Assembly: GCA_934525845.1 (NCBI GenBank)
Contig: CAKSZS010000025.1
Span: forward strand, 1 to 35,004
Direction of reading: 5' to 3'
Length of the DNA: 35,004 nucleotides
From: an uncultured Faecalibacterium sp.
Lineage (GTDB): Bacteria > Bacillota > Clostridia > Oscillospirales > Ruminococcaceae
The translations under genes were made by a program, and so were the position numbers. The notes under the pieces were generated by a model, which was not told the origin of the DNA, did no database searches, and worked only from the letters and a program-made list of their open reading frames with translations. Each line of letters starts with the position of its first letter. The stretch's first letter is position 1. Positions 14,392 through 21,560 of the stretch are shown here, piece by piece.

Positions 14392-15735
14392 ATGGCAAAA
14401 AAGAAAGAAACGGAACCGCTGGCGGAAGCCCTGCAGAGCCAGACAGAGGCCGGCGCACTGGCGGGGGATCCGACGGAGGGACTGAACAGCCGCACCGATG
14501 TGGAAAACGCCATGGCCGGTGCAGACTACCGCCCCAGCCAGAGCGTGAATGACGCAGAAGCAGCCCTGAAGGAATGGCAGGACAAGCGTCCGGGGGACTA
14601 CCAGAGCCGCTATCAGGAGCGGATCGATGAACTGCTGAACCGGCTGCTGGAACGGCAGAGCTTTCAGTATCGTTATACGCAGGATCCGCTGTACCGGCAG
14701 TATGAACAGGCCTATACCCAGAACGCCCACAATGCCAGTGCAGACGCGGCAGCGCAGGCTGCAGCGCTCACCGGCGGGTATGGTTCCAGCTATGCCGCCA
14801 GTGCAGCCCAGCAGGCGTATCAGCAGCAGATCGGCGCATTGAACAGCGCGATCCCGACCCTGTACAGCCTGGCGCTGGACACCTACAACAGCGGCGGCGA
14901 TGACATCGTGACGCGGCTGGATCAGCTGAACAGCCAGGAGCAGAGCGCCCAGAGCCAGTACAACCGGGAACTTTCGAATTATTACACTCAGCTGGAACAG
15001 AAAGGGCAGGCTTATAACGATGCCTACGACAAGGACTACGGCCAGTATCAGAACTACCTGAGCCGTCTGGACACCCTTCACGGCTACTACTCGGCCCAGG
15101 AGCAGGCCCAGGCGGCACGCAAACAGCAGGTGTTCAACAACGTGATGACCATTCTGGGGGTGCTGGGCGATGCCGTGCAGCTGGCCATCAGCGGCACCAC
15201 CGGCATCGGTTCGCTGGCAGGAAGCCTGCTGAACACCGGCTATAACATTTATTCGGGCAATCGCGCATATGAGGCAGACCGTGCGGATACCCAGTGGAAC
15301 CAGCAGATGCAGGAGAAGCAGCGGCAGGACAGCCTGACCCAGCAGCGCTATGAAAACGAAGCCAGCGAGCGTGCCTATCAGGATGCGCTGAAGCAGCAGG
15401 CGTTCAACAACGATGTGACCACCGAAAAGCTGAACATTGCAAAGGGCGAGTGGGCGCTGAAGCAGGCCGCCGCACAGCAGAAAGCAAACCGTGCAGTCAG
15501 CAATGCAGGCGCCCGGGGAACTTCCGGCAAGTCCGGCTCCGGTGGTTCGACACAGACTGGCACGAAGGCCGGAACTTCCGGCCAGACCGCTGGCACGCTG
15601 GGCACGGTGGTGCCCTTTACAGCATCGCTGATGCGCAGCCGCGGCAAGAGCGATTCGTATATTATGAGCGCCTTGCAGAAGGAAGGTTATTCCACGGCGC
15701 AGATCGCTGCGATCATGAAACAGCTGAACCGATAA
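14392..15735 (+). CDS. Ala/Gln-rich phage internal virion (ejection-like) protein
   Basis: 447 aa, start ATG after CAGGAGGAACG. Residues 1-90 are polar and disordered. A long helical part (about 90-240) is rich in Gln, Tyr and Ala (QDPLYRQYEQAYTQNAHNAS, AAQQAYQQQIGALN, QYNRELSNYYTQLEQKGQ). A single hydrophobic region follows (about 246-290: VMTILGVLGDAVQLAISG, GSLAGSLL), then further coiled-coil and a Gly/Ser/Thr-rich linker (about 380-405). The last 40 residues (SLMRSRGKSDSYIMSAL, YSTAQIAAIMKQL) look like a compact helical end. A long helical chain with one membrane-active segment is typical of pilot or ejection proteins of short-tailed phages. No transglycosylase or peptidase motif is seen. 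Last gene of the module; no lysis genes follow. Confidence 0.72.
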   Translation: MAKKKETEPLAEALQSQTEAGALAGDPTEGLNSRTDVENAMAGADYRPSQSVNDAEAALKEWQDKRPGDYQSRYQERIDELLNRLLERQSFQYRYTQDPLYRQYEQAYTQNAHNASADAAAQAAALTGGYGSSYAASAAQQAYQQQIGALNSAIPTLYSLALDTYNSGGDDIVTRLDQLNSQEQSAQSQYNRELSNYYTQLEQKGQAYNDAYDKDYGQYQNYLSRLDTLHGYYSAQEQAQAARKQQVFNNVMTILGVLGDAVQLAISGTTGIGSLAGSLLNTGYNIYSGNRAYEADRADTQWNQQMQEKQRQDSLTQQRYENEASERAYQDALKQQAFNNDVTTEKLNIAKGEWALKQAAAQQKANRAVSNAGARGTSGKSGSGGSTQTGTKAGTSGQTAGTLGTVVPFTASLMRSRGKSDSYIMSALQKEGYSTAQIAAIMKQLNR

Positions 15736-15743
15736 AACAAAAG

Positions 15744-15779
15744 GACAGGGCCGCTCCTCGCAAGAGGAACGGCCCTGTC
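15744..15779 (+). terminator. Hairpin at the end of the phage module
   Basis: GACAGGGCCG-c-TCCTC, loop GCAA, GAGGA-a-CGGCCCTGTC: a 16-bp arm with one mismatch and a stable tetraloop, nine bases after the last phage stop. No T run follows, so termination may be incomplete. Confidence 0.7.
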
Positions 15780-15795
15780 GGTTGTATGTTGAAAT

Positions 15796-15819
15796 CGAGT
15801 CCCACTGGGCATCCCACCA
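15796..15819 (+). repeat. Inverted copy of the tRNA-His 3' end
   Basis: 24 bases, CGAGTCCCACTGGG-CATCCCACCA, match the reverse complement of 15858-15881 (the T-arm, acceptor end and CCA of tRNA-His) at 23 positions. It could be a tRNA remnant in plus orientation, with the bases upstream (GTTGAAATCGAG) resembling a decayed T-loop. It shares the terminator between the copies. Confidence 0.75.
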
Positions 15820-15822
15820 ATA

Positions 15823-15858
15823 AAAAATCCGCCGATGCAAAGCATCAGCGGATTTTTT
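15823..15858 (-). terminator. Intrinsic terminator of the tRNA operon
   Basis: AAAAAATCCGCCGATGC, loop AAA, GCATCAGCGGATTTTTT: a 16-17 bp stem with A and T flanks, active on both strands, immediately after the tRNA-His 3' end. Confidence 0.88.
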
Positions 15859-15860
15859 GG

Positions 15861-15938
15861 TGGGGTGCCCAGTGGGACTCGAACCCACGGTCTCCAGATC
15901 CACAATCTGGCGCGTTAACCGACTACGCTATGGGCACC
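15861..15938 (-). tRNA. tRNA-His (anticodon GTG), CCA encoded
   Basis: Complete cloverleaf on the minus strand: acceptor GTGCCCA/TGGGCAC with the extra 5' G that pairs with C73, as in bacterial tRNA-His; anticodon stem CCAGA/TCTGG around the loop TTGTGGA; T-arm GTGGGTTCGAGTCCCAC. The 3' CCA is encoded. It is 7 bases downstream of tRNA-Arg and co-transcribed with it. Confidence 0.95.
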
Positions 15939-15945
15939 ACATAGA

Positions 15946-16020
<75 letters not shown>

Positions 16021-16083
16021 CGTTGTAATCCCATGGGGTTTCTTTATGGCGGCAACCGTGTGTCGGAACACGTTGCGAGTAGT

Positions 16084-16112
16084 ATAATACCATGGGAACC
16101 GGTCTTTGTCAA
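16084..16112 (-). promoter_or_regulatory. Promoter of the tRNA-Arg/tRNA-His operon
   Basis: On the minus strand a perfect TTGACA, a 17-base spacer and TATTAT, about 65 bases before tRNA-Arg. One of the strongest promoters in the window, as expected for a stable RNA operon. Confidence 0.9.
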
Positions 16113-16172
16113 GGAATTTTTGAAAAAAGTTTTATTTTTTGCAGATGGCTCCCGGCCGCGGAAAGACGGCGG

Positions 16173-16709
16173 TCACAGCAGCCACATTCCGGCATACCCC
16201 AGGGCAAACCCAAGGGCGGCACCAAACGCAACATCCCGCACGAAGTGCACCCCGGTGAGGACCCGGCCGATGCAGATGAGCACCGTGATGCTCACCATGG
16301 CCCAGCCCACCGCCGGGTAGAAATACATCCACACCATGGCCAGCACGGCGGCACTCAGTGCGTGCCGGGAGGGAAACGAATGCCCCCGGGTCTCCTTGGC
16401 CACCAGCGGTACAAAGCCGGGCTGCTCGTAGGGGCGGGGAAAGTTCAGCCGGGCACGCAGAAAGGTGCCGCCCCAGAACGTGAACCCCGGTACGAGAATG
16501 GCCCGCGCAATGAGCAGCATATAATCCAGAGCGGCGTGCTTCCAGACCAGAAACAGCTGCACAAGATGAATGTTCAGCAGGCACAGCAGAACGGGGTAGC
16601 AGACAAACGGGATCAGGGGAAGCCAGCGGTCCAGCAGCAGGACGCTGTGCCGGGCAGCCGGGTGTGCGTCGAACCAGCGGCGCAGGATCTGATAGTGCTC
16701 AGCGGTCAA
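16173..16709 (-). CDS. PAP2-superfamily membrane phosphatase
   Basis: Integral-membrane lipid phosphatase of the PAP2 family, which removes phosphate from lipids such as undecaprenyl pyrophosphate or phosphatidate on the outer face of the membrane. All three catalytic blocks are visible: R85-x6-R92-P93, then SFPSRH (111-116, with Arg in place of the usual Gly before the His116), and R149-x5-H155-x3-D159. Five or six membrane helices fit the 178-aa length. The start is taken as TTG at 16709, because GGAGG lies 8 bases upstream and no ATG in frame lies near it. It follows the DUF1643 gene by 38 bases on the same strand and is probably co-transcribed. Substrate cannot be read from sequence. Confidence 0.88.
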   Translation of the reverse strand: MTAEHYQILRRWFDAHPAARHSVLLLDRWLPLIPFVCYPVLLCLLNIHLVQLFLVWKHAALDYMLLIARAILVPGFTFWGGTFLRARLNFPRPYEQPGFVPLVAKETRGHSFPSRHALSAAVLAMVWMYFYPAVGWAMVSITVLICIGRVLTGVHFVRDVAFGAALGFALGYAGMWLL

Positions 16710-16747
16710 GACGGGTTCCTCCGCGTTCGGTCAGGATTTGCAAAATG

Positions 16748-17311
16748 TCAGAAGCAGGTATCCAGATAGGTTTCCACATCAAAAGGCTCCGGGGTGGAAT
16801 CCTTGCGCAGATACAGCGGGTGATGGGGGTGGCCTTTTTTGCTTCGTTTGCCGAAGGTGACCCAGGGAATGTCCTTTTCCCGGGTCAGGGCGACCATCTC
16901 CCGCATCAGGCCGGGCAGATAATCCCGCTTTTCGATCAGGGTGCCCCAGGCTGCCCACATGGTCGGTTCGGTCTGGGCCAGCACAGCTTTGAGCCAGCGC
17001 AGATTTTCGTCGCACAGCGCACGGTCCGGGATCCGGTCCATATCGTTGGGGTCGGTGGCACGCTGGGGGTAGACGTTGAACATGATCCAGCTGTCAAATC
17101 CGTTGGCATTGGCCAGGCGCTCCACGCTCTTCAGCGTCGGATCCAGTGCACCGGGCTGTGCGGTACTGGGGTTGATGCCGATGCACACCAGCGGCCGGCG
17201 GCCGACCCGCCCCAGAACGTAACGGTACGGCTGGTATGTATGAGGCTCGTAATACCACAAACCGCCGGGGTATTCATCGGCTTTCAGGAGGGGAAGCGAT
17301 TCGGTCTGCAT
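16748..17311 (-). CDS. DUF1643 family protein
   Basis: 187-aa soluble protein of the DUF1643 family. The defining features are present: PLVCIGINPSTA near the N-terminus (about 42-53), DPTLKSVERLANANGFDSW (about 59-77), MFNVYPQRATDP (about 79-90), then WAAWGTLIEKRDYL and a His-rich end (KKGHPHHPLYL). The family is widespread, often in mobile or defence contexts, and its biochemical activity is not established. It lies upstream of the PAP2 gene and has its own promoter (17345-17373). Start ATG after AGGAGA. Nothing appears truncated. Confidence 0.9.
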   Translation of the reverse strand: MQTESLPLLKADEYPGGLWYYEPHTYQPYRYVLGRVGRRPLVCIGINPSTAQPGALDPTLKSVERLANANGFDSWIMFNVYPQRATDPNDMDRIPDRALCDENLRWLKAVLAQTEPTMWAAWGTLIEKRDYLPGLMREMVALTREKDIPWVTFGKRSKKGHPHHPLYLRKDSTPEPFDVETYLDTCF

Positions 17312-17344
17312 GACAAGATCTCCTATGTTTCATTGGTTTCTTTT

Positions 17345-17373
17345 ATCGTACCCGAAATGTGCGGATAAATCAA
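17345..17373 (-). promoter_or_regulatory. Promoter of the DUF1643-PAP2 pair
   Basis: On the minus strand TTGATT, 17 bases, TACGAT, about 35 bases before the ATG. It is divergent from the plus-strand promoter of the next gene. Confidence 0.72.
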
Positions 17374-17416
17374 CACTTTTCTGCCCCAAACTCTCCCACA
17401 AAATCAAATTTCATGG

Positions 17417-17422
17417 TATACT
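17417..17422 (+). promoter_or_regulatory. -10 box of the BMP-like gene
   Basis: TATACT preceded by TG-like bases (ATGGTATACT), about 60 bases upstream of the ATG. The -35 (near CCCACA at 17395) is poor, so expression may need an activator. Confidence 0.5.
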
Positions 17423-17483
17423 GAACAGGAATGGTGCGGCATACAGGATGCGCACCGCAGCCTGATTTTAAGAAGGAGTTCAT

Positions 17484-19412
17484 ATGCTGGAAGATTACAA
17501 GAGTGCACTGAAAGCCGGCCAGCGGGCCTATCGCGCCTGCGTGGCGCGCGGCCAGTCGCCGTATCTTGCGGTGCTGGATGATATCCTCGTCAATGTCAAC
17601 ATCGTGGCACAGGAACCGCTGGGGCTGGTGGAGATCCCCGCCGAGAGCCTTATAGGCACCAAGACCAGCGGCCGCCACACCGCCTTTGCCCCCAATTTCA
17701 TGCCACTGCTGGAAGCGGATACCGAGTTTGCCTCCAAATGGTCGAATCTGTGCGATGCCCATCTGGAGGAAGGCATCCATACCCCGATCATTGCTTACGA
17801 GTTTATGAATCGGTTCTATGTGCAGGAGGGCAACAAGCGCGTTTCGGTGCTCAAATATTATGGTGCGGTCAAGATTGCAGGCACCGTCACCCGCCTGATC
17901 CCGGAGCGCAACGACAGCCTGGAAAATCGGATCTATTATGAATTTCTGGATTTTTACAGGCTGTCCAAGATCAACTATGTGCATTTCTCCAAGCTGGGCG
18001 GCTATGCAAAGCTGCAGACGCTGGTGTGCAAGGCGTCGGACGAAATGTGGTCGGATGATGACCGGCTGAATTTTTCCGCGTTCTATACGATGTTCCGGCA
18101 GCAGTTCATGGCGCTGGGCGGCCATGGCCTGAAGCTGACCACCGGCGATGCGCTGCTGGTGTACCTGAGCGTTTACCGCTATTCGGATGCATGCGACAGC
18201 ACCCCGGCACAGATGAAGCAGAACATGGAAAAGCTGTGGAACGAGGTCAAGGTCCTGACCGAGCCGCAGGCGGTAGAGCTTTCACTGGAACCGGCACCGA
18301 GCACCGGCGAGCCGCTGCTGGCCAAGCTGAACATTTTCAGCCCCAAGCCCAGCGAGCTGAAGGTGGTGTTCCTGCATGAGAACAACGCCGGGAACAGCGC
18401 CTGGGTGCGCAACCATGACAAGGGCCGGGAGGCACTGGAACGGGCGTTCCCGGATCGGCTGTCCATCACCTGCCGCGAGAACATCAACCCCGAGGTGGAT
18501 GCCGAACAGGTACTGGAAGAGGTGGCGCATGACAACGCGGATGTGGTGTTTACCACCAGTACCCGGATGCACACCGCCTGCCTGAAGGTGGCGGCACAGC
18601 ACCCCAAGACCCGCATCCTGAACTGCTCGCTGAATGCGCCGCATCCGCTGGTGCGCACGTATTATCCCCGCACCTATGAGGTGACCTATCTGCTGGGCAT
18701 TCTGGCCGGCACCCTGACCCGGAGCGACCGGGTGGGCTATGTGGCGGCCAACCCGGTCTATGGCATCCCGGCGGCGGTCAATGCCTTTGCACAGGGACTG
18801 AAAACGGTGCGTCCCGCTGCACGGGTCGTGCTGCGCTGGGCCTGCCTGCCGGATCCGGCACATCCGCTGGACTTTTCGGACTGCCCGGATGTGGAGCTTT
18901 TCTATGCCCGCAGTGAAAAGGAGCCGGCGGGATTCTACCGGGACTACGGCTTGTGCCGCCGCCTGCCGGACGGCACGCTGGAACCGCTGGGCCTGCCGGT
19001 GTGGAAGTGGGAGACCTTCTATGTGGAGATCGTCCGCTCCATTTTTGACGGCACCTGGGACAGCGGCGCCAGCGGGGCACGGGCCATCAACTACTGGTGG
19101 GGAATGCGCAGCGGTGCAGAGGAGATCATCTACCGCGAGGGTCTGCCGGCCGGCACGCTGCAGCTGCTGGATCTGATGGAGAAGTATCTCAGTGAGGGCG
19201 GACTGCGGATCTTCCCGGAGGAGCTGTATTCCACCGGACACATCCTGCATTCGCCGCAGTCGGCAGCCTATACGCCCAAGGAACTGATGGAAATGGACTG
19301 GCTGGATGAGTGCGTGGAGGGTGCTCTGCCGCATTACGAAGAGCTGGATGTCAAGACCCGGACCCTGATGGGGATCAATGGCCTGAATAATCTGAAGGGG
19401 CTGGCAGAGTGA
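17484..19412 (+). CDS. Cytosolic BMP-like ligand-binding protein with a ParB-like N-terminal segment
   Basis: 642 aa, far longer than an ordinary BMP/Med binding protein (about 350 aa), and without signal peptide or lipobox. Residues 1-250 are unlike exported BMP proteins; TPIIAYEFMNRFYVQEGNKRVSVLKYYG (parts FYVQEGNKRVSVL, about 113-125) resembles the ParB/sulfiredoxin 'GN.R' box. Residues about 293-560 are the BMP fold (VVFLHENNAGNSAW, NADVVFTTSTRMH, TYEVTYLLGILAGTL, VGYVAANPVYGIPAAVNAFAQG), which in the family binds purine nucleosides. The ligand is therefore likely a nucleoside, sensed inside the cell. Start ATG after AGAAGGAG. A metallophosphoesterase gene follows on the same strand. Regulatory or signalling function is an inference; databases usually call such proteins ABC substrate-binding, which the missing signal peptide contradicts. 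Confidence 0.82.
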   Translation: MLEDYKSALKAGQRAYRACVARGQSPYLAVLDDILVNVNIVAQEPLGLVEIPAESLIGTKTSGRHTAFAPNFMPLLEADTEFASKWSNLCDAHLEEGIHTPIIAYEFMNRFYVQEGNKRVSVLKYYGAVKIAGTVTRLIPERNDSLENRIYYEFLDFYRLSKINYVHFSKLGGYAKLQTLVCKASDEMWSDDDRLNFSAFYTMFRQQFMALGGHGLKLTTGDALLVYLSVYRYSDACDSTPAQMKQNMEKLWNEVKVLTEPQAVELSLEPAPSTGEPLLAKLNIFSPKPSELKVVFLHENNAGNSAWVRNHDKGREALERAFPDRLSITCRENINPEVDAEQVLEEVAHDNADVVFTTSTRMHTACLKVAAQHPKTRILNCSLNAPHPLVRTYYPRTYEVTYLLGILAGTLTRSDRVGYVAANPVYGIPAAVNAFAQGLKTVRPAARVVLRWACLPDPAHPLDFSDCPDVELFYARSEKEPAGFYRDYGLCRRLPDGTLEPLGLPVWKWETFYVEIVRSIFDGTWDSGASGARAINYWWGMRSGAEEIIYREGLPAGTLQLLDLMEKYLSEGGLRIFPEELYSTGHILHSPQSAAYTPKELMEMDWLDECVEGALPHYEELDVKTRTLMGINGLNNLKGLAE

Positions 19413-19484
19413 CCAGACCGGGAACAACAAAAGCCTGCCCAGCCCCGATGGCGGCAGGCCAGGGAAGAACGGAGCGAACCGAAC

Positions 19485-20132
19485 GTGAAAATCCTTGCAA
19501 TTTCCGACGTCCCTTCCAAGGCGCTGTGGGACTACAACACCCGGGAACATCTGGAAGGGATCGACCTGATCCTTTCCTGCGGGGACCTGCCCAAGCGCTA
19601 CCTGGAGTATCTGACCAACTTTACTGCGGTGCCCATCCTGTACGTCCACGGCAACCACGATGGGAGTTATCTGAACAATGAACCGGGCGGCTGCACCTGC
19701 GTGGATGACCAGGTGTTTGTCTGGAAGGGGCTGCGCATCATGGGGCTGGGCGGCTGTATCCGCTACAACCGCGAAGATACCTTTCAGTACACCGAGTGGG
19801 AAATGCGCCGCCGTGCCCGGAAGCTCTGGCTGCAGGCGCACAAGCAGGGCGGCATCGACCTGCTGCTGACCCATGCGCCGGCCAGCGGCCTGAACGATGG
19901 CACCGACCGTGCCCACAAGGGGTTCCAGTGCTTCAACGATCTGCTGGATGAATACCAGCCCCGGTGGTTTGTGCACGGGCATATGCATCTGAATTACGAT
20001 GCAAAGCTGCCGCGGATCTGTACCCGGGGCAGTACGACCGTCATCAACGCCACCGAGCGCTATGTGTTTGAGATCCCGGATCCGGATCCGAACGAACCGC
20101 GGAAGTTTCTGTGGGGAACAGCAAAGCGCTGA
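19485..20132 (+). CDS. Metallophosphoesterase with an altered first metal motif
   Basis: 215-aa calcineurin-like phosphoesterase. Metal-site blocks are visible in order: SCGDLP (Gly33-Asp34), HGNHD (55-59), LLLTHAP (His130) and HGHMH (164-168). The first block, normally D-x-H, reads ISDVPS (Asp8-Val9-Pro10), so the usual metal-binding His is absent. The rest of the family core is intact. The start is GTG at 19485, with CGGAG upstream at a rather long spacing. It lies 72 bases after the BMP-like gene; a GCCTGCC/GGCAGGC hairpin falls between them. Substrates of this family branch (nucleotides, cyclic dinucleotides, phosphoproteins) cannot be told apart by sequence. A link to the nucleoside-binding neighbour is possible. 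Confidence 0.85.
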   Translation: MKILAISDVPSKALWDYNTREHLEGIDLILSCGDLPKRYLEYLTNFTAVPILYVHGNHDGSYLNNEPGGCTCVDDQVFVWKGLRIMGLGGCIRYNREDTFQYTEWEMRRRARKLWLQAHKQGGIDLLLTHAPASGLNDGTDRAHKGFQCFNDLLDEYQPRWFVHGHMHLNYDAKLPRICTRGSTTVINATERYVFEIPDPDPNEPRKFLWGTAKR

Positions 20133-20138
20133 ATCAGA

Positions 20139-20180
20139 CAAAAAGGCTTCTGCATCCGACTGGATGCAGAAGCCTTTTTT
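20139..20180 (+). terminator. Bidirectional intrinsic terminator
   Basis: AAAAAGGCTTCTGCATCC and GGATGCAGAAGCCTTTTTT around a 4-5 base loop, with A and T flanks. It ends the BMP-phosphoesterase unit and can also serve the convergent DUF6465 gene. Confidence 0.9.
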
Positions 20181-20262
20181 CCGAATCGATGGAGCCGGTC
20201 GCGTGGAGAAAGCCCGGCGGCGCCGTACACGGTGCGCAGTGGACGGCGGACGGGCTGCGGGA

Positions 20263-20559
20263 TCACAGGTCCAGTTTTCCGGAGACCTTGTTGATCACAT
20301 AGTATGCGGCATCTTCCTCGGGTTTGACGTAGACCTTGCAGGACTGCACGCCCACCTTATGGGTGGAACGATAGTCGGCCTTGGCGCGGTCAATGATGTC
20401 GGTGATGTTGTACTGCTTGCCGCTCATTTCCACATACAGTTCCGGTGCAAGCGGGGGACGGCCGCGGCGGGCAGGTGCTTTTGCAGAAGCCTTCCGGGTC
20501 TTGGGTTCGGCAGCGGGGGCATCGGGAGCAGCTGCGGCGGGGATCTTTTTTTCGGGCAT
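20263..20559 (-). CDS. DUF6465 family small protein with an AT-hook-like motif
   Basis: 98-aa protein. The N-terminal 45 residues are Ala/Pro/Lys-rich and end in ARRGRPPLAPE, whose core GRP is that of AT-hook DNA-binding motifs. The C-terminal domain (YVEMSGKQYNITDIIDRAKADY, shown as YVEMSGKQYNI, and VYVKPEEDAAYYVIN) is the DUF6465 signature, common in gut Clostridia. Start ATG after AAGGAAGG. It has its own consensus promoter at 20641-20669. The basic tail and conserved small domain suggest a nucleoid- or nucleic acid-linked role, but no function is established. Confidence 0.85.
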   Translation of the reverse strand: MPEKKIPAAAAPDAPAAEPKTRKASAKAPARRGRPPLAPELYVEMSGKQYNITDIIDRAKADYRSTHKVGVQSCKVYVKPEEDAAYYVINKVSGKLDL

Positions 20560-20640
20560 AATACAAACCTTCCTTCTGTATTTTGCACTGTGCAGACAGG
20601 CCGCACAGCGGGGCGGCTCCACCCCAAACAAATTACTTAT

Positions 20641-20669
20641 ATAATAGATTTTTGTGCGTCATTTGTAAA
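20641..20669 (-). promoter_or_regulatory. Promoter of the DUF6465 gene
   Basis: On the minus strand TTTACA, a 17-base spacer and TATTAT, about 80 bases before the ATG. The rest of the gap 20670-20859 is AT-rich and shows no other feature I can support. Confidence 0.8.
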
Positions 20670-20859
20670 GTCTTTTTTCGAAAAAAAGTCATAAAATCCA
20701 GCAGAAACAGCCGGATAAACTGTGGGACGATGCAGCCGCCGCAAAAAGCAGAAGCAGGCCGTGCCGGAATAAAGGAAAAGCGTTGTTTTTGGGGCGAAAA
20801 CGGCCGGAGCAAAAATCGGGAAACAGTGTGGGGAATTTCCGGTTTTCCGGGAATCGGAT

Positions 20860-21339
20860 TTACTTCCGGCAAAGCTCTTCGGCACGCTGCACCACCGGCA
20901 GCAGAAGGGATTCGTCCCAGTCCTCAGCCAGAGTGAACAGACCCTGATAAATGACATACTGCGCATCGGCGTCCGGACGCTGTTCCGCCAGCGTGAGCAG
21001 TGCATCCAGCAGCCGCAGCTTGAGGGTGCGGAGGACTGCCGGGGCATTCCACAGGCGGGTCAGGTCATAGTCTGCCGTGTTGCCGCAGGGCATGGCACAG
21101 GTGGCGCAGTTGGGGGCAACGGCCTGCTTTTCGGTGCGGGCGATGTCCAGCATTTTCTGCAGTTTTTCCGCGGGGGCATCCGGTTGGGCCGCCAGCCGCA
21201 GGCCGGCATTGAGCACTTCGTCCGTATTGACGGTTTTCGGTTCGCTGGTGGTGGCGCGGGCCAACCCGATGAGAACACCCAGCAGGGCGTCCCGCAGCCG
21301 CTGGGCGGCAGTTTCCGGGGCGGTGAGGAGATGGTTCAT
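20860..21339 (-). CDS. Uncharacterised 159-aa protein with a Cys cluster
   Basis: No named family recognised. Helical protein (LRDALLGVLIGLARATT, LQKMLDIARTEKQAV, LKLRLLDALLTLAEQ, YVIYQGLFTLAEDW) with a central motif NCATCAMPCGNTADYDL (about residues 78-94), three cysteines spaced C-x2-C-x3-C, which could bind a metal or an iron-sulfur cluster. The start at 21339 follows AAAGGAA and excludes a longer upstream frame, which would cross the promoter (21373-21401). No clear operon partner. Redox or metal-sensing function is only suggested by the cysteines. Confidence 0.75.
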   Translation of the reverse strand: MNHLLTAPETAAQRLRDALLGVLIGLARATTSEPKTVNTDEVLNAGLRLAAQPDAPAEKLQKMLDIARTEKQAVAPNCATCAMPCGNTADYDLTRLWNAPAVLRTLKLRLLDALLTLAEQRPDADAQYVIYQGLFTLAEDWDESLLLPVVQRAEELCRK

Positions 21340-21372
21340 AAGGATTCCTTTCTGCGTGTTGTTTCTGCGGAA

Positions 21373-21401
21373 AGTATAGCCGATTTTATGGCTTTTTACA
21401 A
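21373..21401 (-). promoter_or_regulatory. Promoter of the Cys-cluster gene
   Basis: On the minus strand TTGTAA, 17 bases, TATACT; about 35 bases before the ATG. Confidence 0.78.
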
Positions 21402-21506
21402 GCCGGTAATTCAAACCGGAGAAGCGCAAAAAATGCGTTGCGCGGAGCGCTGGCATTTTTGCGTTTCGACTTCTTTTTGGAGGTTGAAAGGGGCGCGCAG
21501 CACCTA

Positions 21507-21535
21507 AAACAAAAAGTCCCCTCTTTCGAGGGGAC
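21507..21535 (-). terminator. Intrinsic terminator of the nan operon
   Basis: GTCCCCTC, loop of four, GAGGGGAC, then TTTTTGTTTT on the minus strand, 26 bases after the esterase stop. A second imperfect hairpin (CGCAAAAAATGC...GCATTTTTGCG) lies at about 21424-21465. Confidence 0.88.
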
Positions 21536-21560
21536 AAAACCAAAGAGATAAAACAAAACC

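Noticed and set aside
12415..15903. 1162-codon open frame on the minus strand across the last phage genes
   Set aside because: Same pattern of antisense low complexity; it even runs through part of tRNA-His. The plus-strand genes have proper starts and spacing.
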